64,000 nt of DNA, taken from NCBI RefSeq assembly GCF_000585495.1, contig NZ_CP007264.1, forward strand, positions 558,001 through 622,000, given 5' to 3'. The notes under the pieces were generated by a model. The model did no database searches. It was not told where the DNA came from and worked only from the letters and a program-made list of their open reading frames with translations. This DNA comes from Thermococcus nautili. Its GTDB lineage: Archaea > Methanobacteriota_B > Thermococci > Thermococcales > Thermococcaceae. Made by a program: the position numbers and the translations under genes. This document shows, one piece after another, positions 36,509 through 44,876 of this stretch (its first letter is position 1; each line of letters opens with the position of its first letter).

Positions 36509-37033
36509 ATGGTTCCGCCCGAACTCGACGAGGGGCTTCCCCTCGAACGGATTAAGGACTTCTCGCTTGAAGAACTCCTCGGAATGGCCATAAAGGCCGA
36601 AATCGGTGCGAGGCAGTTCTACGAGAGCTTGGCCGAGAGGGTTGAGATAGGGGAGCTGAAGGAAAAGGTGAGCTGGCTCGCCGGCGAGGAGAAGAAGCAC
36701 GAGGAACTGCTGAGGAAGATTTACGCTGACTTCTTCCCCGGAAAGGAAATGGTCTTTCCAAAGGAGCACATAGGACCGGAGCTCCAGCCCGTTGCCAGGA
36801 AGCTTGATAAAGTGGAAGACGTAATCGACCTAATCAGGTGGGCGATGAAGGCCGAGGAGATAGCGGCTAAGTTCTACGCCGAGCTTGAGAACATGGTCGA
36901 GGACGAGAGGAAGAAGAGGCTAATGCGCTACCTCAGCGACATGGAGTGGGGCCACTACTACAACCTCAAAGCTGAATATGAGCTCCTCCTCGACTGGGCG
37001 ATGTATGACCAGATGATGCATGTGGGGCCTTGA
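36509..37033 (+). CDS. Ferritin-like diiron protein (rubrerythrin-like, no rubredoxin domain)
   Basis: 174 residues. Two pseudo-repeated helix pairs each carry E-x6-Y and E-x2-H: AEIGARQFY and EEKKHEELL, then AEEIAAKFY and MEWGHYYNL. This is the ferritin-like diiron pattern. There is no C-terminal rubredoxin. It may act as peroxide reductase or iron oxidase with an external donor. It follows the DUF59 pair with GGAGGGATGAT as ribosome binding site. Confidence 0.88.
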   Translation: MVPPELDEGLPLERIKDFSLEELLGMAIKAEIGARQFYESLAERVEIGELKEKVSWLAGEEKKHEELLRKIYADFFPGKEMVFPKEHIGPELQPVARKLDKVEDVIDLIRWAMKAEEIAAKFYAELENMVEDERKKRLMRYLSDMEWGHYYNLKAEYELLLDWAMYDQMMHVGP

Positions 37034-37098
37034 TATTTTGTTTTCCTATTTAGTAGTAAAGCATTTAAAGCCAGAAGTCGTTATTCCCATGAGTCAAC

Positions 37099-37437
37099 AT
37101 GGACTTCAGAAAGTTCGTGAGGTTGTTGGACTCGGGCAGTATTTCAGAAATCCTGCTGACCGACCACGTCAAGCTGAGATTAAAGCAGAGAAACGTTGAC
37201 CCCAAACTCGTTGAGGAACTTCTACTGAAGAGGCAAAAGGCCCTTCGAGGGGTCGAACATCAAGGAGGCAACAGGTTTAAATTAACGTACGTACATCCAG
37301 AATCGAGAGGTATGGACTTGGTTATCGTCGTTGAAGCGAGGGAACGGAAGAGCAAGATGAGACTAACCGTGATTACCGCATTTCCACAGCCTGCAAGCAG
37401 ACGTATCCGGGTGAGTGAAGATGGAGAGAAGTGTTAG
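37099..37437 (+). CDS. DUF4258-like putative toxin
   Basis: 112 residues. The core (DHVKLRLKQRNVDPKLVEELLLK and RFKLTYVHPESRGMDLVIVVE, then LTVITAF) matches the RelE-like DUF4258 fold. It overlaps the following DUF2283 gene, a pairing proposed in archaeal toxin-antitoxin surveys. Likely an mRNA-cleaving ribosome toxin, by family inference. The ATG lies about 30 nt from a TATA box (GCATTTAAAG, 37061-37070) with no clear ribosome binding site. Confidence 0.78.
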   Translation: MDFRKFVRLLDSGSISEILLTDHVKLRLKQRNVDPKLVEELLLKRQKALRGVEHQGGNRFKLTYVHPESRGMDLVIVVEARERKSKMRLTVITAFPQPASRRIRVSEDGEKC

Positions 37438-37804
37438 AGGGATACAACCCATTGACTACGACCCGGTAGGGGATTCTCTGTTCGTGAGCGTTCCTAATCG
37501 GAAGTATGAGTACTCCATCATGGTCGGCGATGATTTAATCCTCGATTTTGGAAGGATTCCCCCCGGTGAAAAACAGACCATTGTGGGGTTTGAGCTGTTA
37601 AACGCTTCAGAAAAATTTGGAATTGATAGACACCTTTTGAAGAACATCAGGAGACTTCACGCGGAGATAACCATCGATGAAAAAACCGTTAAGCTAAAAC
37701 TCTCGCTGGTCATCTCCCATCGTAGAAAAGAAAGAGAGCGCTCCAAGGTCTTAGAAGTGGCGAATTTAGGAGTTCCACCAATGGTTTCTTCCATCAACAT
37801 CTGA
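37421..37804 (+). CDS. DUF2283-like putative antitoxin
   Basis: 127 residues. IDYDPVGDSLFVSVPNRKYEYSIMVGDDLILDF is a DUF2283-type beta-rich block (strand pairs ending near ILDFG). The C-terminal half is basic and helical. The start ATG lies inside the end of the toxin gene, 17 nt before its stop. Predicted to neutralise the DUF4258 protein. Confidence 0.75.
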   Translation: MERSVRGIQPIDYDPVGDSLFVSVPNRKYEYSIMVGDDLILDFGRIPPGEKQTIVGFELLNASEKFGIDRHLLKNIRRLHAEITIDEKTVKLKLSLVISHRRKERERSKVLEVANLGVPPMVSSINI

Positions 37805-37806
37805 GC

Positions 37807-38109
37807 TCAAAGCTCCACCTTTATCCCCGTTTCTTCTTCAACCTCCTCAAAGCCCTCCTTCATATACTTCGCGAGCTCCTCGTCAACGGCGAAGAGAACC
37901 GCCAGGAACTCTCCAAAGTGCTCCTTCTCCTCGTTGGCGACGTCAAGGAAGACGTGCCTAATCTTTTCGTCTTCAATGTGCTCCGCCAACTGCTCGTAGA
38001 AGCTTATCGCGTCGAGCTCGGCTTCTATGGCCCAGCGAAGGGCCTGGGCGATTTCCTTCTTGCTCAACGGCCGGTCCTTCGGCAACTCAAACGGGTATTT
38101 AGCCAGCAT
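37807..38109 (-). CDS. Stand-alone encapsulin-type ferritin domain
   Basis: 100 residues closely matching the N-terminal ferritin-like domain that precedes the shell domain in Pyrococcus furiosus encapsulin (AELDAI-x-YEQ, VFLDVANEEKEHFGEF, and GFEEV near the end). Its acids fall at E31, E61 and H64, where EncFtn proteins have E32, E62 and H65. It ends where the shell domain would begin, so it is a free cargo-like domain. No encapsulin shell gene is nearby. The start follows GGTGATACC. Predicted ferroxidase; where it is housed is unknown. Confidence 0.85.
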   Translation of the reverse strand: MLAKYPFELPKDRPLSKKEIAQALRWAIEAELDAISFYEQLAEHIEDEKIRHVFLDVANEEKEHFGEFLAVLFAVDEELAKYMKEGFEEVEEETGIKVEL

Positions 38110-38157
38110 GGTATCACCTACCCCCACAAAACCTTCAGAATCCACAAAAGGAAAGCG

Positions 38158-38634
38158 TCAGTCCACCTCAAGGCTGAAGTCCTGGTAGTCCATCCAGATG
38201 CCGGTCTTCATCACCGAGTCATACTGCGCTTTGAGCAGCTCGTAGTGGGCCTTCTCTATCTTCGCCAGCTCCTCGAAGAGCCTTTTAACCGACTCGTGCA
38301 TTGCTTCCTTCGCGGCCTTCTCGTAGAACTCCCACGTGAGCTTTTCCTGCTCCATTCCAATCCTCACGGCATCGACTTCGCTTTCAATCTCCCCGGCCTT
38401 GACGAGAAGCTTTTCGAGGAGCTCTTCACTTACGGCTGGCAACTTGCACTCCTCTGCGACGCGCTCAAGGAACTTCTCCTCGAACTCCGCCCAGTGGTCG
38501 GCCTCCTCCTTGGCCAGGAAAAGGAACATCTTCTTAGCTTTCTCGTCCTTAGTCCTCCCTGCGAGGTCGAGGTAAAAGCGCATCTCGGCCTTCTCAACCT
38601 CCAGGGCCAAAGCTAAAGCCTCAAGCTCGTCCAT
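38158..38634 (-). CDS. Ferritin-like diiron protein
   Basis: 158 residues. Helix pairs with E-x6-Y and E-x2-H: VEKAEMRFY and KEEADHWAEF, then QEKLTWEFY and IEKAHYELL. A four-helix diiron carboxylate protein of rubrerythrin type without rubredoxin domain. It is upstream of the encapsulin-type ferritin by about 50 nt on the same strand, so the two may be co-transcribed. Function: peroxide or iron handling, by family inference. Confidence 0.86.
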   Translation of the reverse strand: MDELEALALALEVEKAEMRFYLDLAGRTKDEKAKKMFLFLAKEEADHWAEFEEKFLERVAEECKLPAVSEELLEKLLVKAGEIESEVDAVRIGMEQEKLTWEFYEKAAKEAMHESVKRLFEELAKIEKAHYELLKAQYDSVMKTGIWMDYQDFSLEVD

Positions 38635-38687
38635 AAAACCACCACAGTTATTTTAACCCCAACCCTAATAACCTTTGGGGGACGGAG

Positions 38688-39218
38688 ATGGGTATCGAGA
38701 TGGTCAAAGACCCGCTCGCCCTGAAGGAAGAGCTTTTGAGGTTCGTCTTCGATGTTTACCGCTCAACGAACGGCGCTTATCCCGCCCTGGAGTGGGTTGA
38801 GGAGAAGCCCTCGCCTGACGACTTCGAAGGTTTCAGGCGGGTTTATGAGCCGTTTCTCGAGTTCAGACTCGGAGAGGAGTTCGACGAGCTCTACCTAATG
38901 AGGGAGGATGGAAGAATCGCCGGAACCGTGGCGCTCGTCTACAACCTCGAGGGCAAGGAAATCCACTGGGTTCCCGATGAGCTGAAGAACGAAAGAACGG
39001 GCCTAATTGAGTTCTTCATGACCGGCCCGGAATACAGGGGAAGGGGGTACGGAAAGGCCCTGCTCGATTTCGCGGTGAAGAGGCTCCTTGAGCTCGGAAA
39101 GACACCCTACGTTGTAACGTTTCCCTGGCTTGAAGCCTACAACTACTACCTCAGAAAGGGTTTCGAGAAGGTCATGGACTACGGGGAGTTCGTGGTGCTC
39201 AGGTGGGAACAACCTTAA
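38688..39218 (+). CDS. GNAT family N-acetyltransferase
   Basis: 176 residues. The acetyl-CoA-binding segment is RGRGYGKALL near residues 117-126, preceded by FFMTGPEYR and followed by FPWLEAYNYYLRKGFEKV, the C-terminal GNAT motif. Substrate unknown. An internal ATG (38700) could also be the start. It lies directly before the tRNA methyltransferase gene (24 nt). Confidence 0.88.
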   Translation: MGIEMVKDPLALKEELLRFVFDVYRSTNGAYPALEWVEEKPSPDDFEGFRRVYEPFLEFRLGEEFDELYLMREDGRIAGTVALVYNLEGKEIHWVPDELKNERTGLIEFFMTGPEYRGRGYGKALLDFAVKRLLELGKTPYVVTFPWLEAYNYYLRKGFEKVMDYGEFVVLRWEQP

Positions 39219-39242
39219 AAACCCCTCATGGGAGGCTGGAAC

Positions 39243-40238
39243 ATGCTCTACGTTGAGATACTCGGAAACCTGCCGGAGATGGCGAGGGACGAGGTAAAGG
39301 CGATGCTCGAACTCGGGGGAGGGAAGATAGTCGGCCAGGACTACCTCTTTCTAAAGGTTGACGCTCCCGAGAGGGCCTTCCTCTTCCTCGACCGCCTCGG
39401 ATTGGCTCACGAATACGGTGAGCTACTGGTGGAGGCAGAGTCCGTTGACGAGCTCCTCAGGAAGGCCAGAGAGGTGGATTGGCCGATTGAAGGCACGTTT
39501 AAGGTTGACACCGAGACGATGGCCAACTGCAGGCACGACGTCCTCGACCTGCCGAGGAAGCTCGGGGCGGTGATTCACTCCCAGGGCCACCGCGTGAACC
39601 TCTCAAGGCCTGACACGCTCGTCCGCGTTTACTGCGGTGAAAGGCTCTACGCGGGGATAAGGCTACGCTTCTTCGACCCCAAGGACTTTGAGAGGCGAAA
39701 GGCCCACCACAGGCCGTTTTTCCGGCCGATTTCGCTCCACCCGAGGGTTTCGCGCGCGCTGGTGAACCTGACGAAGGCCACCAAAGAGCTCCTCGACCCC
39801 ATGATGGGAGCCGGCGGGATACTCATCGAGGCTGGCCTGCTCGGGCTCAAGGTTTACGGCGTTGACATAAAGCCCGAGATGGTTGAAGGGGCCGAGATGA
39901 ACCTCCGGCACTACGGCGTGAAGGATTACGAGCTGAAGCTCGGCGACGCGACGAGGCTCGAAGAGCTCTTTCCAGGGAAGGAGTTCGAGGCGGTGGCGAC
40001 GGACCCTCCCTACGGAACCGCTGCGACACTCGCGGGAAGGAGGCGGGACGAGCTCTACAGGGCGGTTTTGAGGAGCATCCACAGCGTCCTTAAACCCGGA
40101 GGAAGGCTCGCGGTAGCGTTTCCGACGAGCTTCGACGGAAAGGGTGAGGCCGAAAAGCTCGGCTTCAAAACGCTCGGACGCTACTACCAGAGGGTTCACA
40201 AGAGCCTTGAGAGATACTTCTACGTGTTCGAGAAGTGA
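39243..40238 (+). CDS. tRNA (guanine-N2) methyltransferase, Trm-G10 type
   Basis: About 331 residues. An N-terminal THUMP domain (residues about 50-160) is followed by a Rossmann methyltransferase with SAM-binding [15 protein letters not shown] near residues 185-199 and catalytic DPPYG near 260. This organisation matches archaeal Trm-G10, which makes m2G/m22G at position 10 of tRNA. The start at MLYVEI follows GGAGGC; the upstream MGGWN is not preceded by a site. Confidence 0.9.
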   Translation: MLYVEILGNLPEMARDEVKAMLELGGGKIVGQDYLFLKVDAPERAFLFLDRLGLAHEYGELLVEAESVDELLRKAREVDWPIEGTFKVDTETMANCRHDVLDLPRKLGAVIHSQGHRVNLSRPDTLVRVYCGERLYAGIRLRFFDPKDFERRKAHHRPFFRPISLHPRVSRALVNLTKATKELLDPMMGAGGILIEAGLLGLKVYGVDIKPEMVEGAEMNLRHYGVKDYELKLGDATRLEELFPGKEFEAVATDPPYGTAATLAGRRRDELYRAVLRSIHSVLKPGGRLAVAFPTSFDGKGEAEKLGFKTLGRYYQRVHKSLERYFYVFEK

Positions 40239-40303
40239 AAGGGTGTCCTGAACTGATTACCAATCCAAAAAGTTTTTATTGTTCTTGACTACATGGGTAA
40301 ATT

Positions 40304-41485
40304 ATGAGACGCGGCGTGTTGCTCTTGGCACTCCTGCTGTCCCTTCCATGGGTTTCGGCATGGAACGCCACCTTTCAGTTTCACCCGTCACCTGGCCAGG
40401 AGCTCGACGACATTCTAATTAACTACACCTCGGAGTGCTCATCTTGGGTTTTCGGAACCTTTGATGATGGGAGTCTTGTTCAGGATTTTGCGTTTCCCGT
40501 AAACGGCAGTGGAAGCGTTGACCTCCAGGACTATCTGGATATGGGGGTTCCTTCCAACTCAACGCTCTACCTGGAATCAAACTGTGAGCTTAACGTCACC
40601 GTCCATCCACGCTACGGGATTTACATGCACCCTCCCGAAGTTAGAGCGCTCTCAACGGAGTTTCGTCTTGTTAAAATACCCTTCAAAAAGACTGGTGAAG
40701 GCAGGTTTGAGATTGAAACACCCTGGAAACTTGTTGCGGTTTACTTGGAGAGCCACACTATCTACGACAACGGAACCTATGTTTCCAACCTACCCCTAAG
40801 GGTCGAGGTCTCTTGGGAAAACCAAAGCGTTCTAAAAACACCTGAAGGGAGGGGAACGTATTACTGGGTGGATGTAAGCGATTGGAAGCCCCGTGGGAGG
40901 GTTATCCTTAAGCTATCGGGCAGGAGAGCGAAGTACATAGACAGCGCGTACGGATATGCCCTCGTTCCCCACAGGGAGAAAAGGCAGTGGTGGCTTGTCT
41001 ACAACTACAAGGAAGGTTATTATTTTGGAGACGGCAGGCCGTGGAGAGAGATTCTAATCAAGCTGGAGTTTCTGTGGAAGGGCGAAGACTTCACGCTGGC
41101 CAGCTTCGTTACACAGGAGGAAGAAAAGCTAAGCCTCAAAGTGGAAGGTGGAAGGGTGTGCCTCGAAGGGCCCCATCTGAAAAAATGCGGTTCCAGAATA
41201 CCCCGAGGTGCCCTAAAGCTCACTGTGGGCTTTCAAAGCGGATACCTGTGGGTTCTTGGCGGGGGAAATGTGTACTTCAACGAATACACCGGAACGGAGG
41301 CTGCCGCACTCATAAACCTCCTCTGGGGAGTACCAAAAGACGACAGATACAGCGTAGAGATTCACGCAAAGGATAGCTCCTACTGGAAGCCAAAGAAAAG
41401 GATGGAAATCGGATTGGCCGAGATTCTCGGCGGAAGTGCACTGGTGATATCGTTGCTGGCGCTTTACCTGTCGAGGAAGCATTAG
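40304..41485 (+). CDS. Secreted/membrane-anchored protein of unknown function
   Basis: 393 residues. A signal peptide (GVLLLALLLSLPWVSA) is followed by a beta-rich extracytoplasmic region with repeated N-x-S/T sites, aromatic-rich stretches, and cysteines that may pair (ECSSW, NCELN, VCLEG, KKCGS). A last hydrophobic segment (GLAEILGGSALVISLLALYL) and basic tail anchor it. No CGP-CTERM motif. Its 3' end overlaps the convergent alaX gene by 4 nt. No family recognised. Confidence 0.75.
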   Translation: MRRGVLLLALLLSLPWVSAWNATFQFHPSPGQELDDILINYTSECSSWVFGTFDDGSLVQDFAFPVNGSGSVDLQDYLDMGVPSNSTLYLESNCELNVTVHPRYGIYMHPPEVRALSTEFRLVKIPFKKTGEGRFEIETPWKLVAVYLESHTIYDNGTYVSNLPLRVEVSWENQSVLKTPEGRGTYYWVDVSDWKPRGRVILKLSGRRAKYIDSAYGYALVPHREKRQWWLVYNYKEGYYFGDGRPWREILIKLEFLWKGEDFTLASFVTQEEEKLSLKVEGGRVCLEGPHLKKCGSRIPRGALKLTVGFQSGYLWVLGGGNVYFNEYTGTEAAALINLLWGVPKDDRYSVEIHAKDSSYWKPKKRMEIGLAEILGGSALVISLLALYLSRKH

Positions 41486-42123
41486 TCCTCAAGCCAGATT
41501 TCGAGCCTCTGCTTTCCCTTTCCGAGGCTGGAGCGCTTGAATTTCTTCAGGTGGCCGATTTCCTTTATGTCCCTCACGTGGGTTCCCCCGCAGGGAATGA
41601 CCTCGAAGTCCCTTATCTGGGTGTAGCGGGTGTCACCTTCCCACCATATTCTCATCTCTCCGCCTTCGTCAACGAGCCTGTTGAAGGTCTCGATTATTTC
41701 TTGCTTCCACTTGTTCACGTTCTCCGGGTAAACGATGTCGAGCCTGCCCTTCTCGGCGCTCATTCCGCTTCCGTAGGGCTCCCACTTCTCGGGCAGGACG
41801 ACGTTGAGGACGTGCTCGAGGAGGTGCATGGCGCTGTGGATTCTCATTAGCTTGTAGCGGTAGTCCCAGTCGAGCTTGAGCTCAACCTCGTCACCGGGCT
41901 TGAACTTCTCCGGTTCCGCAACGACGTGCCAGACGTTGCCTTCATCGTCCTTGTAGACGTCCAGAACCTCAACGCCGTTTATCGTTCCCCTGTCGTGGGG
42001 CTGGCCTCCACCGGTCGGGTAGAAAATCGTCTGGTCGAGGAGCAGGGCGTCCTCCTTCACTTCGAGAACCTTCGCCTTGGCCTCCTTGAGGTAGGCGTCC
42101 TCGTAATAGAGCTTGCGGGTCAT
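41482..42123 (-). CDS. alaX: Alanyl-tRNA editing protein AlaX (AlaX-M type)
   Basis: 213 residues with the AlaRS editing-domain signature: FYPTGGGQPHDRG, then HSAMHLLEH and CGGTHV, whose His and Cys bind zinc. This free-standing enzyme hydrolyses Ser- or Gly-mischarged tRNA-Ala. The N-terminal region with GGGQPHD identifies the medium-length type. It stands alone. Confidence 0.94.
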   Translation of the reverse strand: MTRKLYYEDAYLKEAKAKVLEVKEDALLLDQTIFYPTGGGQPHDRGTINGVEVLDVYKDDEGNVWHVVAEPEKFKPGDEVELKLDWDYRYKLMRIHSAMHLLEHVLNVVLPEKWEPYGSGMSAEKGRLDIVYPENVNKWKQEIIETFNRLVDEGGEMRIWWEGDTRYTQIRDFEVIPCGGTHVRDIKEIGHLKKFKRSSLGKGKQRLEIWLED

Positions 42124-42188
42124 TTAAACCACCGTAGAAAAAGAGGGCACCGAGGTTTAAATGAATATCGAAAAAGGGAAGAAGGAAA

Positions 42189-44192
42189 TCACTTCCTCCT
42201 CCTGAGGAGGAGCGGGGCTATGGCGAGTCCGACTATCGCGGCCGGTCCGCAGATTCCGCCCTTCTCTCTGGCAGTTGACGTCGGAGTAGTCGAGCCCGCG
42301 GATGGCTTGCTCTCGGCTATGTTGAGCTCCTTGGTGACGACGGCCTTGTTTCCGTAGAAGTCCTCGGCCACTATCTCAAGCTTGTACTTGCCTGCCTTGA
42401 GTCCCGGAAGCTCGACGATGTAGAAGGTGTCGCCGGGCTTTCCGCTTGAGGGCTCGGCCGGGAACTCCTCAACCTTGCCGTACTTGACGATGTTGCCGTT
42501 CGAGTCGTAGAGAACCGCGTAGAGGTCCCTGATGCCAAGGTTGTCCTGGGCGGTGAAGTAAACGGTGAACTGTGAGTCGGGCTTGGGGTGGCTGGGCTGG
42601 AGGTAGGCAATCTGAACGACCGGCTTCTCGGTGTCCTTTCCGGTGTCAACGACGAGCTGGGAGACTCCCTGTGGAATCGTCACGTTGAGGAGCATGTAGT
42701 ACTGGCCGGCTATCTCCCTTGAGGCTATAACCTTGTAGGTGACGTTGGTGACGCTCGGGTCGACCTTGGCGTTGGCCGGAACCGGGATGACAATCGGGCC
42801 GGTAACGCTGTTGTTGAGCTCGTTGATGAACTTGAGGGCGGTTCCAAAGCCCGTCTGGTGCTTGAATATCATGAACTCCTGCGGAACGGGGACGCTGATG
42901 AAGTCGCTCCTGACCTTGTCGTTCTCAATCTTGACGGGGGTGTAGGGCATTTCTACGTTGCCGTTCTCATCTATGACGACCAAGTTGCTTCCGTACCAGG
43001 TCGGGCTGTGCCTCGGGTTGGCCGGTGGGTTCGGCTCCTTGTCGGGAGCACCGGTCGAGGTGAGGGTGAGGAAGTAGTGCTTGTGACCCTCCTTGTCAAT
43101 GTAGAGCCAGTACATGTCGTGGTGAATGTGGCCGCTCATCGTGAGCGGGATGTTGTACTTAACGACGTCCTCAAGGAAGCGCTTCGCGACCTCCTGGTCG
43201 GCACCCCAGTAGCGACCAACGTACTCCTTAATCTGGTCCCAATCGGTGCTCGGGTCAAGGTCCTTGATAACACCGCCGAGGTAGTTCCAGCGCGGGTTGA
43301 AGAAGTACGGGTGGTGGTAGAGGACTATCGGAATGTAACCCTTGTGCTCGTCGAGAACCTTCTCCATCCACTCAATCTCGTCCATCGTCGGGTAACCGCG
43401 GTCTCCTCCGGTGTCAAGGCCGATTATGATGAACTTGCCGATGGTGACGTAGAAGTACTTGGGGCCGAGAACCTGGGTGTAAACGGTCGGCGGGTCGTCG
43501 TGGTTGCCCTTGATTCCAACGACAGGAAGGCCGGAAGCGGAGGCGAGCTTGGTTATGTTGTAGATTATCTGGTATCCGGTAACGTCACCGCTCGTGTCAA
43601 CCTCATCACCGGTGTTTATCATTATGGTAGCACCGTTCATGGCCCAGTACTGGTAGGCGCTGTAAGTTGCCACAACGCTGTGGAGCGGAATCGGGTTCGA
43701 GCACATCTCCTCAAGCTTGTAGACGTTGCTCTGGAAGTACTGGTCGCAGACGAAACCGACCTTTGCACCGGTGGTGACGTGGGTGTCACTCGTCCAGGCA
43801 ATCTTGAGGGTCTTCGGCCACTCCTTGAAGACCTTGAGACCGTTCGGGAGAACGAGGGTTCCCTTGTCGGTCTTTATGAGGAGGAAGTAGTCATCCGGGG
43901 CAATGTCGTCGGGGGTCTGCAGGGTGATGGACTTGTCGTCCTTCGAGACTATCTGAAGGTCGTACGGGCCGTGAAGGATTGAAACGGCAGTCACTGACTC
44001 AACCTGAAGGCCTTCCTTGGGGTAGAGCTTGAATGTGCCTCCAGGAATTGCGAAGGCCGGAACAACGGGCGCGGGCAGGTAAACGTAGTCGCTGTAGGTC
44101 GTTGAGTAGTCCTGAGCCAGCGCTGGAACCGCTCCAAGTGCAGAAAGTGCGGTCGCAAAAGCTATTAACAGAGCCAACAGCCGTCTGGCCAT
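42189..44192 (-). CDS. Secreted metallophosphoesterase with CGP-CTERM anchor
   Basis: 667 residues. A signal peptide (LLALLIAFATALSALGAVPALA) leads to a beta-rich region, then a calcineurin-like phosphoesterase domain with SDTHV near residue 134, GDEVD, GNHDDPP, HHPYF and GHIHHD, the dimetal ligands. Ig-like strands follow (residues about 530-630). The tail has Thr/Ser-rich linker, then GGICGPAAIVGLAIAPLLLRR, the CGP-CTERM cell-surface sorting signal of Thermococcales. It acts outside the cell on phosphoesters or nucleotides; substrate unknown. A TATA-like TTTTAAG (about 44225) precedes it. Confidence 0.9.
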   Translation of the reverse strand: MARRLLALLIAFATALSALGAVPALAQDYSTTYSDYVYLPAPVVPAFAIPGGTFKLYPKEGLQVESVTAVSILHGPYDLQIVSKDDKSITLQTPDDIAPDDYFLLIKTDKGTLVLPNGLKVFKEWPKTLKIAWTSDTHVTTGAKVGFVCDQYFQSNVYKLEEMCSNPIPLHSVVATYSAYQYWAMNGATIMINTGDEVDTSGDVTGYQIIYNITKLASASGLPVVGIKGNHDDPPTVYTQVLGPKYFYVTIGKFIIIGLDTGGDRGYPTMDEIEWMEKVLDEHKGYIPIVLYHHPYFFNPRWNYLGGVIKDLDPSTDWDQIKEYVGRYWGADQEVAKRFLEDVVKYNIPLTMSGHIHHDMYWLYIDKEGHKHYFLTLTSTGAPDKEPNPPANPRHSPTWYGSNLVVIDENGNVEMPYTPVKIENDKVRSDFISVPVPQEFMIFKHQTGFGTALKFINELNNSVTGPIVIPVPANAKVDPSVTNVTYKVIASREIAGQYYMLLNVTIPQGVSQLVVDTGKDTEKPVVQIAYLQPSHPKPDSQFTVYFTAQDNLGIRDLYAVLYDSNGNIVKYGKVEEFPAEPSSGKPGDTFYIVELPGLKAGKYKLEIVAEDFYGNKAVVTKELNIAESKPSAGSTTPTSTAREKGGICGPAAIVGLAIAPLLLRRRK
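42196..42212 (-). terminator. Palindrome within the LLLRRRK codons, likely also a terminator stem
   Basis: CTCCTCCT-G-AGGAGGAG (8-bp arms) covers the last codons of the metallophosphoesterase gene. A T run (42170-42174 on the minus strand) follows after the stop. The same palindrome occurs at 49479-49495 in the other CGP-CTERM gene. Confidence 0.45.
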
Positions 44193-44255
44193 GGTATCAC
44201 CGTTGAGAGGGGAGAGAATGCTCTTAAAACCTTTCCCGTTCGAAACCTGTCCAAA

Positions 44256-44275
44256 GGGACACCATTTAATGTCCC
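44256..44275 (-). terminator. Hairpin at the DUF447 gene end
   Basis: GGGACA (44256-44261) and TGTCCC (44270-44275) form a stem covering the stop codon at 44266. A short T run flanks the stem on both strands, so it may act for either direction. Confidence 0.4.
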
Positions 44276-44844
44276 TTTTGAGTCTTCCCTGTCAAAAAAG
44301 ATACCATGTGGTCGGCCGTTGCGGAGCGACCACCGAGGTGTCTATAGAGGGAGTGCATCTCCAGAATTCTGGCCCTTAGCTTCTCCTCCGGTTTCACGAG
44401 GTAGCGCGTGAAGAGGACTGCCATCTCAACGAGCAGGCAGTCGGCCCTGCTGAACGGTCGGAGTGGCGGAGTTCCCTCGATTTCGCCCTCTGGAATCAGC
44501 TCACAGAGCAGAACCTCTGTCTCGCCGAGTTCATCTTTCCAGCGCTCAACCTTCCACTCCACCCGCCCGTAGAGGCCGGGAAGGCCTTTAATCCAGCGGT
44601 GACCTTTCACCTCAACGAACTCCAGCTCGACGGGAAGGTTCAGAGCGGTTCTGACGAGCAGTTCGGGGTCGTTGGTGAGCTGAAGTGAGGCCTTACCGGT
44701 TTCAAGAACCTCGCGAAAGCTTTTCCCGGGGAAGAGCTTGAACCTCAGCCTTTCGCCCTCCCGGACGACGCCAACGGGGGTAACGTTCGAGCGCGTGACG
44801 AGAAGAACCTCGTAAACCTTCCCCTCCTCGAAAACGTCGAGCAT
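44266..44844 (-). CDS. DUF447 family protein (FMN-binding split-barrel-like)
   Basis: 192 residues. The N-terminal part (VYEVLLVTRSNVTPVGVVREGERLRFKLFPGKSF region) is the split-barrel fold of DUF447; LTNDPELLVRTALN and CLLVEMAVLFTRYL follow. The function is uncertain, perhaps flavin-binding. The ATG at 44844 follows CCCGGTGG. It stands upstream of the secreted phosphoesterase and is transcribed in the same direction. Confidence 0.82.
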   Translation of the reverse strand: MLDVFEEGKVYEVLLVTRSNVTPVGVVREGERLRFKLFPGKSFREVLETGKASLQLTNDPELLVRTALNLPVELEFVEVKGHRWIKGLPGLYGRVEWKVERWKDELGETEVLLCELIPEGEIEGTPPLRPFSRADCLLVEMAVLFTRYLVKPEEKLRARILEMHSLYRHLGGRSATADHMVSFLTGKTQKGH

Positions 44845-44876
44845 TCCTACCACCGGGCCAAATGGAGGAGAAAAAA

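Noticed and set aside
42858-43982. Long plus-strand frame over the metallophosphoesterase
   Set aside because: Antisense shadow; the opposite strand has a complete, motif-bearing protein with signal peptide and anchor.
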